Assembly: GCA_910583875.1 (NCBI GenBank)
Contig: CAJTXT010000005.1
Location: 1-64,000, forward strand
Origin: an uncultured Vampirovibrio sp.
Lineage (GTDB): Bacteria > Cyanobacteriota > Vampirovibrionia > Gastranaerophilales > Gastranaerophilaceae
DNA: 64,000 nt
Reading direction: 5' to 3'
Within the stretch, counting starts at the first letter, position 1; each line of letters starts with the position of its first letter. Made by a program: the position numbers and the translations under genes. Positions 8,676-17,795 of the stretch are shown piece by piece. The notes under the pieces are model-generated. The model was not told where the DNA came from and did no database searches. It worked only from the letters and a program-made list of their open reading frames with translations.

Positions 8676-11600
8676 TTTCAATAAATATATTTTTAATACG
8701 TTCAATGCAGCCTTGAGGGCTTGTATACCATTCACGATAAGAAATACGTTCAACCAAAACGCCTGTTCTTTCCATTAATGTTTGTTTTTTAATTTGTGTT
8801 TTATTTGTTCTTTGGTTATCTTCAACGCCGTCACATTCAACGATAATATATTTACCCGTTGGAGATTTAACAATTAAATCGGCACTTAAGCCTGCAACTG
8901 TTTGCCCGGCTAGAACTTCAAAACCTTCATCACGCAAGAAGTTTGCAACTTCTTTTTCAAAAGAGTTCTTATAAATATTTTCATCAATACTTAAATCATC
9001 TTTCAAACTATTTCTTGCAATATAAGCCTGTACGTATTCAATATAATCTTTTAACAAACCTTGCGGCAAGGTTTTAGGGTCTTTTGATAAAAATATAATT
9101 TGTTTCTTTTTAGCACGTGTAATTGCAACATTAAACAAATTCGGAATTTGTAAGAAAGTCAAACTTTGATTAAAGCTGTTATTAGCAACTGCCCATGAAA
9201 GCATAATTATATCTCTTTCATCACCTTGGAAGGTATGTGCAGTACCGACTTCAATCTTATGACGTCTTTGAACGGCTTCAGGATACAATTGATTTAATGC
9301 CTTTTTAATCAATTCAACCTGACCTCTGAACGGTGAAATAATACCAACAGTTACAGGTTCATGGTTTTCATCTTTTACTCTGTCATCCTCTTGCAGAATT
9401 TCCTGCAATCTTTGCATAATTGCCTCGACTTCAGGCATATTACGAGTCATTTCAGAATCTACTTTACCGTCTTCAACTTGCACAAGTTCTAAAATATCTT
9501 TATTTTGAGTCTGTGACATAATTCTTATTCTGTCACCGTAAAATTCTTTATTACTAAAATCAATAATCGGCGCAAAACTTCTGAAATGTTCATCCAACAA
9601 AACAGGTTTTGTAGAATAATAATTAGCTAAATCAAACATAGAGTTTGTTCTAAATCTCCACATTAATTGGTATTTATCTGGAATTTCATACTGGCTTAAG
9701 AAAGATTGTTCTTTTGACTTTTCTAAGAACGACAAATGCGGCAGCTGTTTATCATCCCCTACAATAACAGCCTTTTTACATCTGAATAAAATAGGAATAC
9801 AGCTTGCAATATCGCACTGTGAAGCCTCATCAATAATAGCAACATCAAACAATGCGGGCTTTAACGGCAGCGAATTTGAAACAGCATAGCTTGTTACGCA
9901 CCAGCATGGGAAAGCTTCTAAAAGCGGTTTAAAATCTTCATCTTCTAATAATCTGTTTTGAAGATTTTTCTTTCTTGTTACAAGTGCCTTTGTATGTACA
10001 ATTAAGCGCTGACGTTTAACTTGGTCACGAAGCAAACCTTTTAAAGAATTTCTTCTTTTCCCTTTTAAAATATCAATAGCAAGTGTTTTTTGTTTGCGTT
10101 TCAAAATCTTTATCTCTTCCAATAAAGAATGGATATTACCAATCTTAAAAATTTGCGCTTCTATATATCTTGCCTTTGTTGATAATCTTGCAGCTTCAAG
10201 TTCTACCTTTATTCTTTCAAGATTTTCAAAATCGGGTTTAAAATCTTTATTTTGAATAATTTTCTTTAACTGATGATTAGCGAATTTAGTTGTAATATCA
10301 GAGAAAAAGCCCTGTTTTTCAACATTTTTTTCTAAATTCTTAATAGCCCCATCAATATTATCAACCTCCTGCATAGTTAATTTGCCGGTTAAAAATTCAA
10401 GTTTACCAAGCTGTTTTTCTTTATCATCACGCTCTTTAACAAGCTTTTGCCATTGTTCTTCAAGTTTAATTATTTCTTCGCATTTATTTTCTTTTTCGCG
10501 GATAGACATAACAAGCTTTTGCATGTCTTCTACATCAACAAGCAGAGAATTTTCAAAATCCGTATCTAAATCGACTTTATTTGAGATTAAATCCTGTAAG
10601 TCAAAAGACAATTGCTTTTGATAATTTGGTCGTCCTGCCCTTAAAGCCAAAAATGGAGCGCCAAAATCATTTAACCTGTTTGCTACAACGTCAGTTGCCT
10701 TATCCATTCTTGAAGCAACTAAAACAGTTTTACCATTTGAAATTAAATGACATATTAAATTTACTATTGTTTGAGATTTCCCAGTCCCCGGAGGTCCATA
10801 AACAGATAAAATCGGATTATCTTCAAGATTTTTTATAACATCTTCCTGTGAATCACTTAAAGATAACGGAGTAACAGCTACAAAATCTTTTAAATTATTT
10901 TCTTTAATTGGTTTTGAAGCCATTTTGCCTTTACCTTGCAAATATTCTTCATTCACAACATTTAATGCGGTTTCTCGTATAATACCTGAAGGGCGTTCGG
11001 CTATCTGCATTAATTCATATAAAACGCCCGCTGTAACTAACGGTCTTTTTGTTAAAATAATTGCACTTTTATTTGTTAACACAACCTTATCAGCCTTTAA
11101 TTTCGGCTTTGGTTTATCGGCTTCGGCTTCTTCTAATGCTTCTTCCAAATTTTCATAATTTATCTTTTTTTCTTCATAAAAGTCAGAGCCGTCTTCTTTT
11201 ATATTATTTTCAAGTTCTTCTTTTTCATTTAATTCAAATTCCAAATCAGGAATTAAAGATTTCAATGTAGTTAAAAATATGCTTAAATCTTCTTCTTTCA
11301 AAGGAAGTTTAGGAACTACATCAAGAAGCCCGTCAAGCATATTATCAATTTCATCTTCTTCACCCTGCAAATTCATCAAGCTTGTTAAAGCAGCTGTATT
11401 TAAAGACAAACCTTCTTCTTGGATAGAACATTCAATACTCATTCCTACACGTTCAAGTCTGCATGTTGAATATAAAAGCGGAGTTAGAAACTCATTTTTT
11501 CTTTTAGTCTTAGCATTTTTACCAACCAAAAATAAATAACCGTATATTAAATATTTATCCTTTTGACTGTTTTCGCTTTGAAGCATTAATTCGGTTAAAA

Positions 11601-11859
11601 AAGAATCAGAACCATCCAATTTTAATGTCTGAGGATAATTAGTAAATAATTTTTCTGCATCAAGAATTGAAGAAGGTTCTTTATCGCCTATATTTTCAGG
11701 TTCGAGAAAAATCCATTTATTATCTTTATCCTGTTTAAGATTTCTAAAAGTTGAGCTTTGAACTTCTTCACGTACACAATCGTGCAAATATAAGCTTAAT
11801 TTTTTTATAAAACTGTTATGAAATGCTGAATTTAATATCTTTGTTGCTTCTTGAAGCAT
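8671..11859 (-). CDS. Superfamily 1 helicase with C-terminal PD-(D/E)xK-like nuclease domain
   Basis: 1062 residues of the AAA_11/AAA_12 (DNA2/Upf1-like) type. Motifs: Walker A VYGPPGTGKSQT (about 351-362), motif II DVAIIDEASQCD (about 670-681), VIVGDDKQLPHLSF, LDEHFRS, GIISPFRGQ, VGTAHTFQGDERD and NVAITRAKKK. The last ~100 residues (EKEVANFLRDEGFEV, LSADLIVKSPTGK, IIVECDG, then a Gln/Lys-rich helix) resemble the MTES_1575-type restriction-endonuclease fold found at the end of DUF4011-like helicases. A long Lys/Glu-rich coiled-coil insert separates the two helicase halves. It stands alone with its own promoter. Such proteins occur in defence islands but also in housekeeping contexts; no partner genes are present here. 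Confidence 0.88.
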   Translation of the reverse strand: MLQEATKILNSAFHNSFIKKLSLYLHDCVREEVQSSTFRNLKQDKDNKWIFLEPENIGDKEPSSILDAEKLFTNYPQTLKLDGSDSFLTELMLQSENSQKDKYLIYGYLFLVGKNAKTKRKNEFLTPLLYSTCRLERVGMSIECSIQEEGLSLNTAALTSLMNLQGEEDEIDNMLDGLLDVVPKLPLKEEDLSIFLTTLKSLIPDLEFELNEKEELENNIKEDGSDFYEEKKINYENLEEALEEAEADKPKPKLKADKVVLTNKSAIILTKRPLVTAGVLYELMQIAERPSGIIRETALNVVNEEYLQGKGKMASKPIKENNLKDFVAVTPLSLSDSQEDVIKNLEDNPILSVYGPPGTGKSQTIVNLICHLISNGKTVLVASRMDKATDVVANRLNDFGAPFLALRAGRPNYQKQLSFDLQDLISNKVDLDTDFENSLLVDVEDMQKLVMSIREKENKCEEIIKLEEQWQKLVKERDDKEKQLGKLEFLTGKLTMQEVDNIDGAIKNLEKNVEKQGFFSDITTKFANHQLKKIIQNKDFKPDFENLERIKVELEAARLSTKARYIEAQIFKIGNIHSLLEEIKILKRKQKTLAIDILKGKRRNSLKGLLRDQVKRQRLIVHTKALVTRKKNLQNRLLEDEDFKPLLEAFPCWCVTSYAVSNSLPLKPALFDVAIIDEASQCDIASCIPILFRCKKAVIVGDDKQLPHLSFLEKSKEQSFLSQYEIPDKYQLMWRFRTNSMFDLANYYSTKPVLLDEHFRSFAPIIDFSNKEFYGDRIRIMSQTQNKDILELVQVEDGKVDSEMTRNMPEVEAIMQRLQEILQEDDRVKDENHEPVTVGIISPFRGQVELIKKALNQLYPEAVQRRHKIEVGTAHTFQGDERDIIMLSWAVANNSFNQSLTFLQIPNLFNVAITRAKKKQIIFLSKDPKTLPQGLLKDYIEYVQAYIARNSLKDDLSIDENIYKNSFEKEVANFLRDEGFEVLAGQTVAGLSADLIVKSPTGKYIIVECDGVEDNQRTNKTQIKKQTLMERTGVLVERISYREWYTSPQGCIERIKNIFIEM

Positions 11860-11888
11860 AGTGTCCCCTATAATACAAATAATAAGAA

Positions 11889-11917
11889 ATTATAGCATTT
11901 TTAACAGGGTTATTCAA
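11889..11917 (-). promoter_or_regulatory. Promoter of the helicase-nuclease gene
   Basis: On the minus strand, TTGAAT (complement 11912-11917), a 17-nt spacer and TATAAT (11889-11894) precede the gene start at 11859; AGGGGA forms a ribosome binding site just before the ATG. The promoter lies immediately beside the repeat cluster that begins near 11953. Confidence 0.6.
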
Positions 11918-11952
11918 AAAAAACGGGATTATTCATACAAAAAATGTAGGTT

Positions 11953-12216
11953 ACATAAGAAATATTATTGATAGTCTTTTTAAAAAAATTTAAAAAAACT
12001 TGAAATAAAATTTATTAAACTTTCCTGTCATGCTGAACTTGTTTCAGCATCTTACTATTTATTAATAAATAAGTTAATATGACATCTTTTATAAATCTAA
12101 GATGCTGAAACAAGTTCAGCATGACAGTTATTATTAACTTAGAAAACATAAGGCTTAATAATTGAAATACACGAAAAATTTATTTCTTTCGTGTATTTCA
12201 GAAACCGAGTTGATGA
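11953..12216. repeat. Copy 1 of the terminal-inverted-repeat element, interrupted by armed hairpins
   Basis: This segment is nearly the same as the reverse complement of 30500-30780. It starts with the terminal sequence ACATAAGAAATATTATTG, then a pair of inverted modules around TGCTGAACTTGTTTCAGCA (12025-12055) and its complement (12099-12127), and the hairpin pair GAAATACACGAAA / TTTCGTGTATTTC (about 12162-12200). Its far terminus is not adjacent: the matching end TAATATTTCTTATGT appears only at about 12532-12546, after two armed hairpin elements, as if those arose inside the older element. No coding capacity. Confidence 0.75.
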
Positions 12217-12298
12217 GAATTTTTTATTCAGCCACCATTGATTTTGTGTAAGCTAAAATCACCGGTGGCTGAATAAAAAATTTCATTAATTCGGTTTC
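12201..12298. repeat. Armed hairpin element, family 1 copy B (loop GTGTAAGCT)
   Basis: 27-nt core 12237-12263 starting ATTG and ending CACC (CACA elsewhere). The arms (12201-12236 and 12264-12298) pair over about 35 nt with a few differences, including TTTTTTATTCAGCCACC against its complement. The outer arm GAAACCGAGTT also occurs in the intact element at 30489-30780, so the left arm is pre-existing sequence and the right arm the likely copy. Confidence 0.8.
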
Positions 12299-12348
12299 AG
12301 TTAATAAAATATTTTATTAAATTTGAAGTCATAAATTTTTTCAATTTT

Positions 12349-12540
12349 AAATATTATAGATATGAAAAATCAATCAAAAAAGATTCTGAAATCAACTCAC
12401 GAATAATTATTTTCTTAAGTTCAACTCGTGCACGGATAAAGAGAGCCGTGCTTTGATGTCTGTTTCACTAAAGAAAATTAAATTATTCCCTCAATGATTT
12501 CGAAATCTTTTTTCATCGATTTTTCATATCTATAATATTT
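12349..12540 (-). repeat. Armed structured element, family 2 copy A (102-nt core)
   Basis: Minus-orientation copy. The core 12394-12495 carries, read on the minus strand, ATTGAGGGAATAATT near its start, a GCACGG/CCGTGC apical hairpin and the closing AAGAAAATAATTATTC. The arms 12349-12393 and 12496-12540 form an imperfect (about 90 percent) 45-nt inverted repeat including AAATATTATAGATATGAAAA. More diverged arms than other copies suggest it is older. Confidence 0.8.
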
Positions 12541-12552
12541 CTTATGTTATGA

Positions 12553-12693
12553 CTATTTAAAGATTTCAGGGTGATTGGAATTTGATAGGACTATCTCGCG
12601 ATACTCATTCCTATCAATATCCACACCCATATTTTTTATATCTATCTTAAATTTAGATTTCTTCTTTACGTTTTTTTTCTTTTTGTCTTCCAC
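12553..12693 (-). CDS. 46-residue Lys-rich protein at the end of the pyr operon
   Basis: A short frame with GTG start at 12693, nine bases after the carB stop and preceded by ATAGGT at a workable distance. It encodes a basic N-terminus (MEDKKKKNVKKKSKFKID) and a more ordinary C-terminal half ending HPEIFK. No known family. Its position directly behind carB, with a ribosome binding site, favours a real gene, but its length and composition make a chance frame possible. Downstream lie only repeats. Confidence 0.4.
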   Translation of the reverse strand: MEDKKKKNVKKKSKFKIDIKNMGVDIDRNEYREIVLSNSNHPEIFK

Positions 12694-12701
12694 AATAATA
12701 C

Positions 12702-15700
12702 CTATTTGCAAGCTAACTTTTCATCTCTATATTTATCAATACTATCATAAGATAAATCAGGATTTGCCATATAACTCTTTAATGCTTCTAAATATGCCTT
12801 AGCTGTATCTAATACAGTAAAGCAAGGTGTAGAATACATTTCTGCAATGGTTCTTATTAAAAATCCTCTGTCTTCGCTGCCATATCTTGCAGAATTATTA
12901 TTTGTAGTAGGCGTATTGATTATGAAACATAATTCCTTATTTTTCATATTTCTTTGAATTTTCTTAATATCAAATTTATCAATTTCTTTTGATTCGATAT
13001 TATGCAATTTTAAGAATTTATGAGTTCCTGTTGTAGCAACAAGGTTATAACCTAAATCTACAAGAGTTTTTGCAACTTCTACAGAATCTTTCTTATAATG
13101 ATCATTTATAGAAATTAATACATTTCCTCTTTCTGTTGAAAGCTTATAGCCAGCAGCTAAAAATCCTTTAACTAAAGCTCTTTCATAAGAAGTATCTATA
13201 CCAAGAACTTCACCTGTAGATTTCATTTCAGGCGCTAATGCGGGATCTATTCTGTTCAATTTTTGGAACGAGAAAATAGGTATTTTAGCACATACAAGAT
13301 TTGTTGTATCAACAAGACCAGTCTTATAACCTTGTTCTATAATAGATTTACCAAGAATTGCATCGATTGCTATTTTAACCATAGGTGTTCCGGTTACCTT
13401 GCTTAAAATAGGTACCGTTCTTGAAGCACGAGGATTTACCTCAATTATATATGCAGTATCATCTTTTAATATGAACTGAATATTCATCAAGCCTTTTACT
13501 TTTAATTCACGTGCAATTTTTTCAGTATAAGAAACTATATTATCTATAATGTGCTGCGGTATTGTTCTTGTTGGATATAAGGCAATTGAGTCTCCTGAAT
13601 GGACACCGGCACGTTCTATATGTTCTGTTATTGCAGGAATTAATACATTTTCACCATCTGAAATTGCATCTAATTCAAGTTCTGTTCCTTCTATATATTG
13701 GTCAATTAAGATTGGATGTTCATCAGAGAATTTTAATGCGCTTTCAATATAAGAAATTAATTCATCTTTATTATAGACAACTTGCATTCCTCGTCCGCCA
13801 ATTACATAAGACGGCCTTACAAGTAACGGATAGCCCAATGTTTTTGCTACTTCTAAAGCCTCTGATTGTTTCTTAATTGCAAAACCTTTTGGCTGAGGAA
13901 TATTTAATTTTCTTAGAAGCTGTTCAAACAGTTTTCTATCTTCTGCTATATTTATTGATTCCAGCGAAGTTCCAAGAATTTTTACTCCGCGTTCATATAA
14001 CTTTGGAGCAAGGTTAATAGCTGTTTGTCCGCCAAATTGAACCATTACACCTTCAGGGTTTTCTTTTTCAATAATATTCATAACATTTTCAATATGCATT
14101 GGTTCAAAGAATAATTTATCTGCCACATCAAAGTCGGTTGAAAGTGTTTCAGGATTTGAATTTACAATTAATGATTTATAATTGTTATTTCTAACCTCCC
14201 AGGCTGCGTGAACAGAACAATAGTCAAACTCTATACCTTGACCTATTCGAATTGGACCGGAACCTAAAATCAAAATTTTCTTATCATTTGAAGCTTCTGT
14301 TTCATCAAATTCATTATATGTTGAATAATAATATGGTGTATAAGCTTTAAATTCAGCAGCACAGGTATCAACTATCTTGAAGGAAGCACTAATTGAATTT
14401 TCTTTTTTTATTTTTTCTACTTCTTCAATGGATTTTTGTGTATATCTTGCAATTTCTTCATCTAAGAAGCCTTTTTCTTTTGCTTCTAAATATAAGCCGG
14501 CTGTAAGTTCTTCATTTTTAAGCTTATTTTCAAAATCAACAAGTCCTTTAATTTTACAGATAAACCATTTATCTATTTTTGTAATTTTATTAATTTCATC
14601 AACTGTTATGCCTCTGTTTATTGCTTCTGCAACCCTAAAGATTCTTCTATCGTCTTGAACATGTAATAATGCTTTAAGTTCTTCTTCGCTGCATTCTAAG
14701 TGGCGGCCTCTAAGCAAACCTGTATATTTAGATTCAATTGAAGCCACAGCTTTTTTAAAGGAACTTTCAAAAGTTCTTCCAATAGCCATTACTTCACCAG
14801 TTGCTTTCATTTTTGTTCCAAGAATTCTATCGCCATGTTTGAATTTATCAAACGGCCATTTTGGAATTTTAGTAACTACATAGTCAATAGCAGGTTCAAA
14901 AGCTGCTACTGTTTTCTTTGTAATAGAATTTGGAATTTCGTGTAAATTATATCCTATTGCAATTTTTGTTGTAATTTTGGCAATTGGATAACCTGTTGCT
15001 TTAGAAGCTAGTGCTGAAGAACGGCTTACACGAGGATTTACTTCAATAACGTAATACTGATTACTTACAGTATCAAGAGCGAATTGAACATTACATCCAC
15101 CTTCAATTTTTAATGCTTTTATAATTTTTAAAGCTGCACTTCTTAGCATTTGGCATTCTTTATTTGTAAGTGTTTGAGTAGGAGCAACTACGAAACTATC
15201 TCCTGTATGAATACCAATAGGGTCAATATTTTCCATATTACAAATTGCTATACTTGTATTATTAGCATCTCGGATTACTTCGTATTCAATTTCTTTGTAG
15301 CCTGCAATACTTTTTTCTACAAGCACTTGAGAAATAGGGCTTAAGGATAAACCTGTATAAACAATTTCTTCATACTCGCTATAGTTATTAGCAATACCGC
15401 CGCCTGTACCGCCTAAAGTATAAGCTGGTCTTACAATTATAGGAAAACCTATTTTTTGAGCAAATTTCTTAGCCTCTTCAAAACTTGAAACTATGTCACT
15501 TTCAGGGATTGGTTCATTTATTTCAAGCATTAAATTTTTAAATAATTCTCTATCTTCTGCTTTTTTAATAGATTCTATTTTAGTGCCTAAAAGTTCAACA
15601 TTATATTTATCAAGCACTCCAGCCTCATATAATTTTACAGCCAGATTTAAACCTGTTTGTCCGCCTAATGTTGCAATAACACCATTTGGTCTTTCTTTAT

Positions 15701-15935
15701 CAATAATATAAGTTAATGATTCAACTGTTAGAGGTTCAATGTAAACTTTATCAGCTATATTTTCATCTGTCATAATAGTTGCAGGGTTAGAGTTTACAAG
15801 AATTACCTCTAAACCTTCTTCTTTTAATGCCCTGCAAGCTTGTACACCAGCATAATCAAATTCTGCTGCCTGTCCAATTACAATTGGACCAGAACCTATA
15901 ACAAGAACTTTTTTTATATTTTTATTTATCGGCAT
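12702..15935 (-). CDS. carB: Carbamoyl-phosphate synthase large subunit
   Basis: 1077 residues, the normal length. It makes carbamoyl phosphate from bicarbonate, ammonia (from CarA) and two ATP. Two homologous ATP-grasp halves are evident: the first with KVLVIGSGPIVIGQAAEFDY, GGQTGLNLAVKLYE and IEVNPRVSRSSALASKATGY; the second with KILILGSGPIRIGQGIEFDY, GGQTAINLAPKLYE and IEVNPRASRTVPILSKVTG. The C-terminal ~140 residues form the MGS-like allosteric domain (LISINDHYKKDSVEVAKTL). Last large gene of the pyrimidine operon, 18 bp behind the PyrF-CarA fusion. Confidence 0.98.
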   Translation of the reverse strand: MPINKNIKKVLVIGSGPIVIGQAAEFDYAGVQACRALKEEGLEVILVNSNPATIMTDENIADKVYIEPLTVESLTYIIDKERPNGVIATLGGQTGLNLAVKLYEAGVLDKYNVELLGTKIESIKKAEDRELFKNLMLEINEPIPESDIVSSFEEAKKFAQKIGFPIIVRPAYTLGGTGGGIANNYSEYEEIVYTGLSLSPISQVLVEKSIAGYKEIEYEVIRDANNTSIAICNMENIDPIGIHTGDSFVVAPTQTLTNKECQMLRSAALKIIKALKIEGGCNVQFALDTVSNQYYVIEVNPRVSRSSALASKATGYPIAKITTKIAIGYNLHEIPNSITKKTVAAFEPAIDYVVTKIPKWPFDKFKHGDRILGTKMKATGEVMAIGRTFESSFKKAVASIESKYTGLLRGRHLECSEEELKALLHVQDDRRIFRVAEAINRGITVDEINKITKIDKWFICKIKGLVDFENKLKNEELTAGLYLEAKEKGFLDEEIARYTQKSIEEVEKIKKENSISASFKIVDTCAAEFKAYTPYYYSTYNEFDETEASNDKKILILGSGPIRIGQGIEFDYCSVHAAWEVRNNNYKSLIVNSNPETLSTDFDVADKLFFEPMHIENVMNIIEKENPEGVMVQFGGQTAINLAPKLYERGVKILGTSLESINIAEDRKLFEQLLRKLNIPQPKGFAIKKQSEALEVAKTLGYPLLVRPSYVIGGRGMQVVYNKDELISYIESALKFSDEHPILIDQYIEGTELELDAISDGENVLIPAITEHIERAGVHSGDSIALYPTRTIPQHIIDNIVSYTEKIARELKVKGLMNIQFILKDDTAYIIEVNPRASRTVPILSKVTGTPMVKIAIDAILGKSIIEQGYKTGLVDTTNLVCAKIPIFSFQKLNRIDPALAPEMKSTGEVLGIDTSYERALVKGFLAAGYKLSTERGNVLISINDHYKKDSVEVAKTLVDLGYNLVATTGTHKFLKLHNIESKEIDKFDIKKIQRNMKNKELCFIINTPTTNNNSARYGSEDRGFLIRTIAEMYSTPCFTVLDTAKAYLEALKSYMANPDLSYDSIDKYRDEKLACK

Positions 15936-15953
15936 AACTATATCTCTTTCTTC

Positions 15954-17789
15954 TTATACTCTAATTGCTTTTGCTTCTGCTACATCGTCTATCCATTTTA
16001 TGATTACTTTATTAGCATCATAAGGTCCTGCTGTTAATTCTGGGTGGAATTGAACTGTTTTTACCTTATATTTATCGCAGCAAATACCTTCAATTGTATT
16101 ATCGTTTAAATTAATATATGTAGGTTCAACATAATCAGGAAGTGATTCTGCTTCTACTGCGTAGCTATGATTTTGAGAAGTTACAAATATTTCATTTGTT
16201 TTCAAATTCATAACAGGATGATTTCCGCCTCTATGACCGTATTTTAATTTGAAAGTTTTTGCACCTAATGCAATTGATAGTATCTGATGACCTAAGCAAA
16301 TTCCAAAGATTGGAAGTTTACCAAGTAAATCTTTAGCTGTTTGAATTGCTTGAGTTGCATCTTCTGGGTTTCCAGGTCCATTTGAAATTAAAACAGCGTC
16401 AAAATTTTCTTTTAAAATATCTTCTGCTTTTGTATCAGCAGGGAAAACTGAAATATCACAATTCATTGTCTTAAAGTTTTCTAAAATACTCTTCTTTATA
16501 CCCATATCAATAATTGCAAGTTTGATTCCACTTCCTGCATATTTTTCAACTTTATATGTTGTAACATCAAGTGTGATATCTTTACTTATTCTGTAAGCTT
16601 TCATTTTTTCTTTTATTTCAGGAGTTATATCACCTGTTGTTATAGCGCAATTCATAGCACCATGGTTTCTGATTATTTGGGTTAAATGTCTTGTATCAAT
16701 GCCTTTTAAACCTACGATATTATTTTGTTTTAGATAATCTGTTAACGGAAGATAGCTTTTATAATGAGATTCATTTTCACACATATTTTTTACAATAAAA
16801 CCTTTTGCATGAATTCTTCCGCTTTCAAAATCATCTTTATTAATACCGTAGTTTCCAATTTCGGGATATGTCATAACTATTGTCTGCCCTGCATAAGACG
16901 GGTCAGTCAAAATTTCTTGATAACCAACCATTGAAGTATTGAAAACAATTTCGCCGTATGATGTACCATCTGCGCCTATTGATTCTCCTTCAAAAATCAT
17001 TCCGTTTTCAAGAAGAAGTTTCCCTTTTGATAATGCATAAGATTTATTTTGAGTTAAAAGTGCATTTTCAATCTCTTCATAAATCATTTGAATAGCTTTT
17101 ACTCTATCTTCTGCACTTGTAACGGCTCTTCCGATTACAAGATAGTCTGCTCCTTCTTTTATTGCTACACTAGGTGTTGCAAGACGTTTTTGGTCATTTT
17201 TATTTGACCAGTCAGGTCTTATTCCAGGGCATAATACTTTAAAATCTTTACCACAGGCTTGTTTTATTTTTTTAGCTTCCCAAACACTTGCTACAACACC
17301 GTCCAGTCCTGCTTTTTTTGCCATTAATGCAAGATGGATTGCATAATCAGCAGGTTTATAAGGAACTTTTAATTCTTTTTGTAATGCGTCTTCACTAATA
17401 CTTGTAAGAACTGTCACACCAAGAATTACAGGATTTTCTTTTCCTAATTCTTTCGCTGTTTTTCTTGCTGCTTCTTGTGCCATTCTCATCATTTCTTCAC
17501 CGCCTGTTGTATGCAGATTATAAAATGATGCTCCGTTTCTTATTATGTTTTCTGAGGCTTTTGCTACTGTATTAGGAATATCATGTAATTTAACATCAAA
17601 AAAGAACTTTATATTTTGCTCTTTCATAAAGTTAAAAATTTCATAGCCGTTACCTGTGTACATTTGTAAGCCGACTTTAAAAACTCCGACATAGTCTTTA
17701 AGCTCTGTTATTAGTGTTTTAGCCTGTTCCGGAGTATCCACGTCAAGTGCTAAAACTATTTTTTCTTTAATTTCGGGTCTGATTTGCAT
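15954..17789 (-). CDS. Fusion of orotidine-5'-phosphate decarboxylase and carbamoyl-phosphate synthase small subunit
   Basis: One 611-residue polypeptide carries two pathway enzymes that are normally separate. Residues 1 to about 240 are PyrF, the last step to UMP, of the longer pyrF subfamily: IVLALDVDTPEQA, FDVKLHDIPNTV (Lys67 catalytic), CPGIRPDW and YLVIGRAVTSAEDR. Residues about 247-611 are CarA, the glutaminase that feeds ammonia to CarB: GTSYGEIVFNTSMVGYQE, GLKGIDTRHLT, SNGPGNPED, GICLGHQ (nucleophile Cys near 498) and FHPE (His/Glu near 581). The frame is continuous with no stop or internal start region at the joint. It lies 7 bp behind pyrC and 18 bp before carB. Both domains look intact. 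Confidence 0.96.
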   Translation of the reverse strand: MQIRPEIKEKIVLALDVDTPEQAKTLITELKDYVGVFKVGLQMYTGNGYEIFNFMKEQNIKFFFDVKLHDIPNTVAKASENIIRNGASFYNLHTTGGEEMMRMAQEAARKTAKELGKENPVILGVTVLTSISEDALQKELKVPYKPADYAIHLALMAKKAGLDGVVASVWEAKKIKQACGKDFKVLCPGIRPDWSNKNDQKRLATPSVAIKEGADYLVIGRAVTSAEDRVKAIQMIYEEIENALLTQNKSYALSKGKLLLENGMIFEGESIGADGTSYGEIVFNTSMVGYQEILTDPSYAGQTIVMTYPEIGNYGINKDDFESGRIHAKGFIVKNMCENESHYKSYLPLTDYLKQNNIVGLKGIDTRHLTQIIRNHGAMNCAITTGDITPEIKEKMKAYRISKDITLDVTTYKVEKYAGSGIKLAIIDMGIKKSILENFKTMNCDISVFPADTKAEDILKENFDAVLISNGPGNPEDATQAIQTAKDLLGKLPIFGICLGHQILSIALGAKTFKLKYGHRGGNHPVMNLKTNEIFVTSQNHSYAVEAESLPDYVEPTYINLNDNTIEGICCDKYKVKTVQFHPELTAGPYDANKVIIKWIDDVAEAKAIRV

Positions 17790-17795
17790 TTTCTT

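Noticed and set aside
10382..11539. Plus-strand frames antisense to the helicase gene
   Set aside because: They mirror the coding strand of a well-supported gene with continuous motifs and have no ribosome binding sites.
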